The notes under the pieces are model-generated. The model was not told where the DNA came from. It made no database searches and saw only the letters and a program-made list of their open reading frames with translations. Positions 14,387 through 14,600 of a stretch of 14,600 bases of DNA are shown here, one piece after another. The translations under genes and the position numbers were made by a program. The stretch comes from Treponema sp. (lineage in GTDB: Bacteria > Spirochaetota > Spirochaetia > Treponematales > Breznakiellaceae): contig JAIRLQ010000544.1 in assembly GCA_031259345.1 (NCBI GenBank), positions 1-14,600 on the forward strand, read 5' to 3'. Positions within the stretch are counted from its first letter, which is position 1. Each line of letters begins with the position of its first letter.

Positions 14387-14600
14387 ATGCAGGGCAACAG
14401 CAGTTACTTTGAATTAAAGAAACCCTCCTCGGCTCCTAAGCCCGCCCCCCCAAACCGGATTTTAAGGCCCCAGGAATATGAATTACATTCCCAGGAATAT
14501 GAGCCATATTCCCAGGAATATGAGTTATATTCCCAGGAATATGAGTTATATTCCCAGGAATATGAGTTATATTCCCAGGAATATGAACCAGATTCCCAGG
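14387..14600 (+). CDS. Possible heptapeptide-repeat protein, N-terminal part (runs off the window)
   Basis: From ATG 14387 a frame stays open for 71 codons to the window edge. It has about 27 non-repeat residues (starting MQGNSSYFELKKPSSAPK, then Pro-rich) followed by a heptad S-Q-E-Y-E-(L/P)-(Y/H/D) in about six copies. An in-frame TAA at 14372-14374 bounds the start. Reasons for caution: there is no clear Shine-Dalgarno; a 21-bp repeat is open in several frames by chance; and the opposite strand is also open, reading a W-E-Y-N-S-Y-S heptad from the edge to a TAA at 14406-14404. If the minus reading is right, this is the C-terminus of a gene in tandem with the one ending at 13084. The array may also be non-coding. 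Confidence 0.25.
   Translation, partial: MQGNSSYFELKKPSSAPKPAPPNRILRPQEYELHSQEYEPYSQEYELYSQEYELYSQEYELYSQEYEPDSQ
14468..14600. repeat. 21-bp tandem repeat array with 16-bp palindrome per unit
   Basis: Units of 21 bp with core TCCCAGGAATATGA recur from about 14468 to the window edge, with at least six copies. Variation sits in the last seven or so bases (GAATTACAT, GAGCCATAT, GAGTTATAT three times, GAACCAGAT). Four units carry an exact 16-bp palindrome ATATTCCCAGGAATAT (arms 7 bp, centre CA) at 14506, 14527, 14548 and 14569; degenerate copies lie at 14485, 14464 and 14590. The 21-bp spacing equals two turns of B-DNA, so the sites face the same side. Units abut with no unique spacers, so this is not a CRISPR array. 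The array continues beyond the window. Confidence 0.93.

Noticed and set aside
14468..14600. CRISPR array
   Set aside because: The 21-bp units abut directly with no unique spacers, and no cas gene is present.
1..14600. tRNA, rRNA, transposase or phage genes
   Set aside because: None recognised by eye on either strand; the coding space is filled by the genes listed.

Overview
The window looks like a piece of a spirochaete chromosome, most likely Treponema or a close relative. It has an intermediate GC content, a uvrA gene directly followed by a very large LptD/OstA-like outer-membrane gene, and a phoH-pgpH-ybeY-corC/tlyC block followed by exported TPR and fibronectin-III-like proteins. From memory (not checked), both uvrA-lptD and tlyC-ybeY-HD-membrane-protein adjacencies occur in Treponema pallidum. 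The genus call is an inference; no rRNA or other phylogenetic marker is present.

Layout. Positions 1-319 carry no credible gene and hold two intergenic inverted repeats. From 320 to 13003 seven genes lie on the + strand, tightly packed: uvrA (320-3190), the LptD-like gene (3187-6576), a 47-bp gap with a good sigma70-type promoter, phoH (6624-7586, TTG start), pgpH (7570-9759), ybeY (9756-10211), corC/tlyC (10208-10981) and an exported TPR protein (10985-13003). Three junctions are 4-nt ATGA overlaps and one is a 17-nt overlap, so translational coupling is likely. A convergent gene for an exported protein with two fibronectin-III-like domains and a TPR-like tail lies on the - strand (13084-14343). 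A rho-independent terminator for it sits at the 3' end of the TPR gene. The right edge holds a 21-bp tandem repeat array (about 14468-14600, continuing past the window) that may be the start of a heptapeptide-repeat gene or a non-coding palindromic array.

How the genes fit together. UvrA is the damage sensor of nucleotide excision repair and is coupled to an envelope-biogenesis gene. The phoH-pgpH-ybeY-corC block is a widespread bacterial cluster joining a PhoH-type ATPase, a 7TM-HD phosphodiesterase probably acting on c-di-AMP, the YbeY 16S rRNA maturation endonuclease and a CBS-domain CorC/HlyC protein. The two distal exported proteins suggest envelope or periplasmic scaffolding roles but have no assigned function.

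Most of the window is ordinary core genome. I see no mobile element, CRISPR array, tRNA, rRNA or defence locus. The points that deserve a second look are the 21-bp palindromic repeat array at the right edge, a G7 tract placed among three alternative start codons of the TPR gene, a G8 tract inside uvrA, and a SAP-like motif at the N-terminus of the LptD-like protein.
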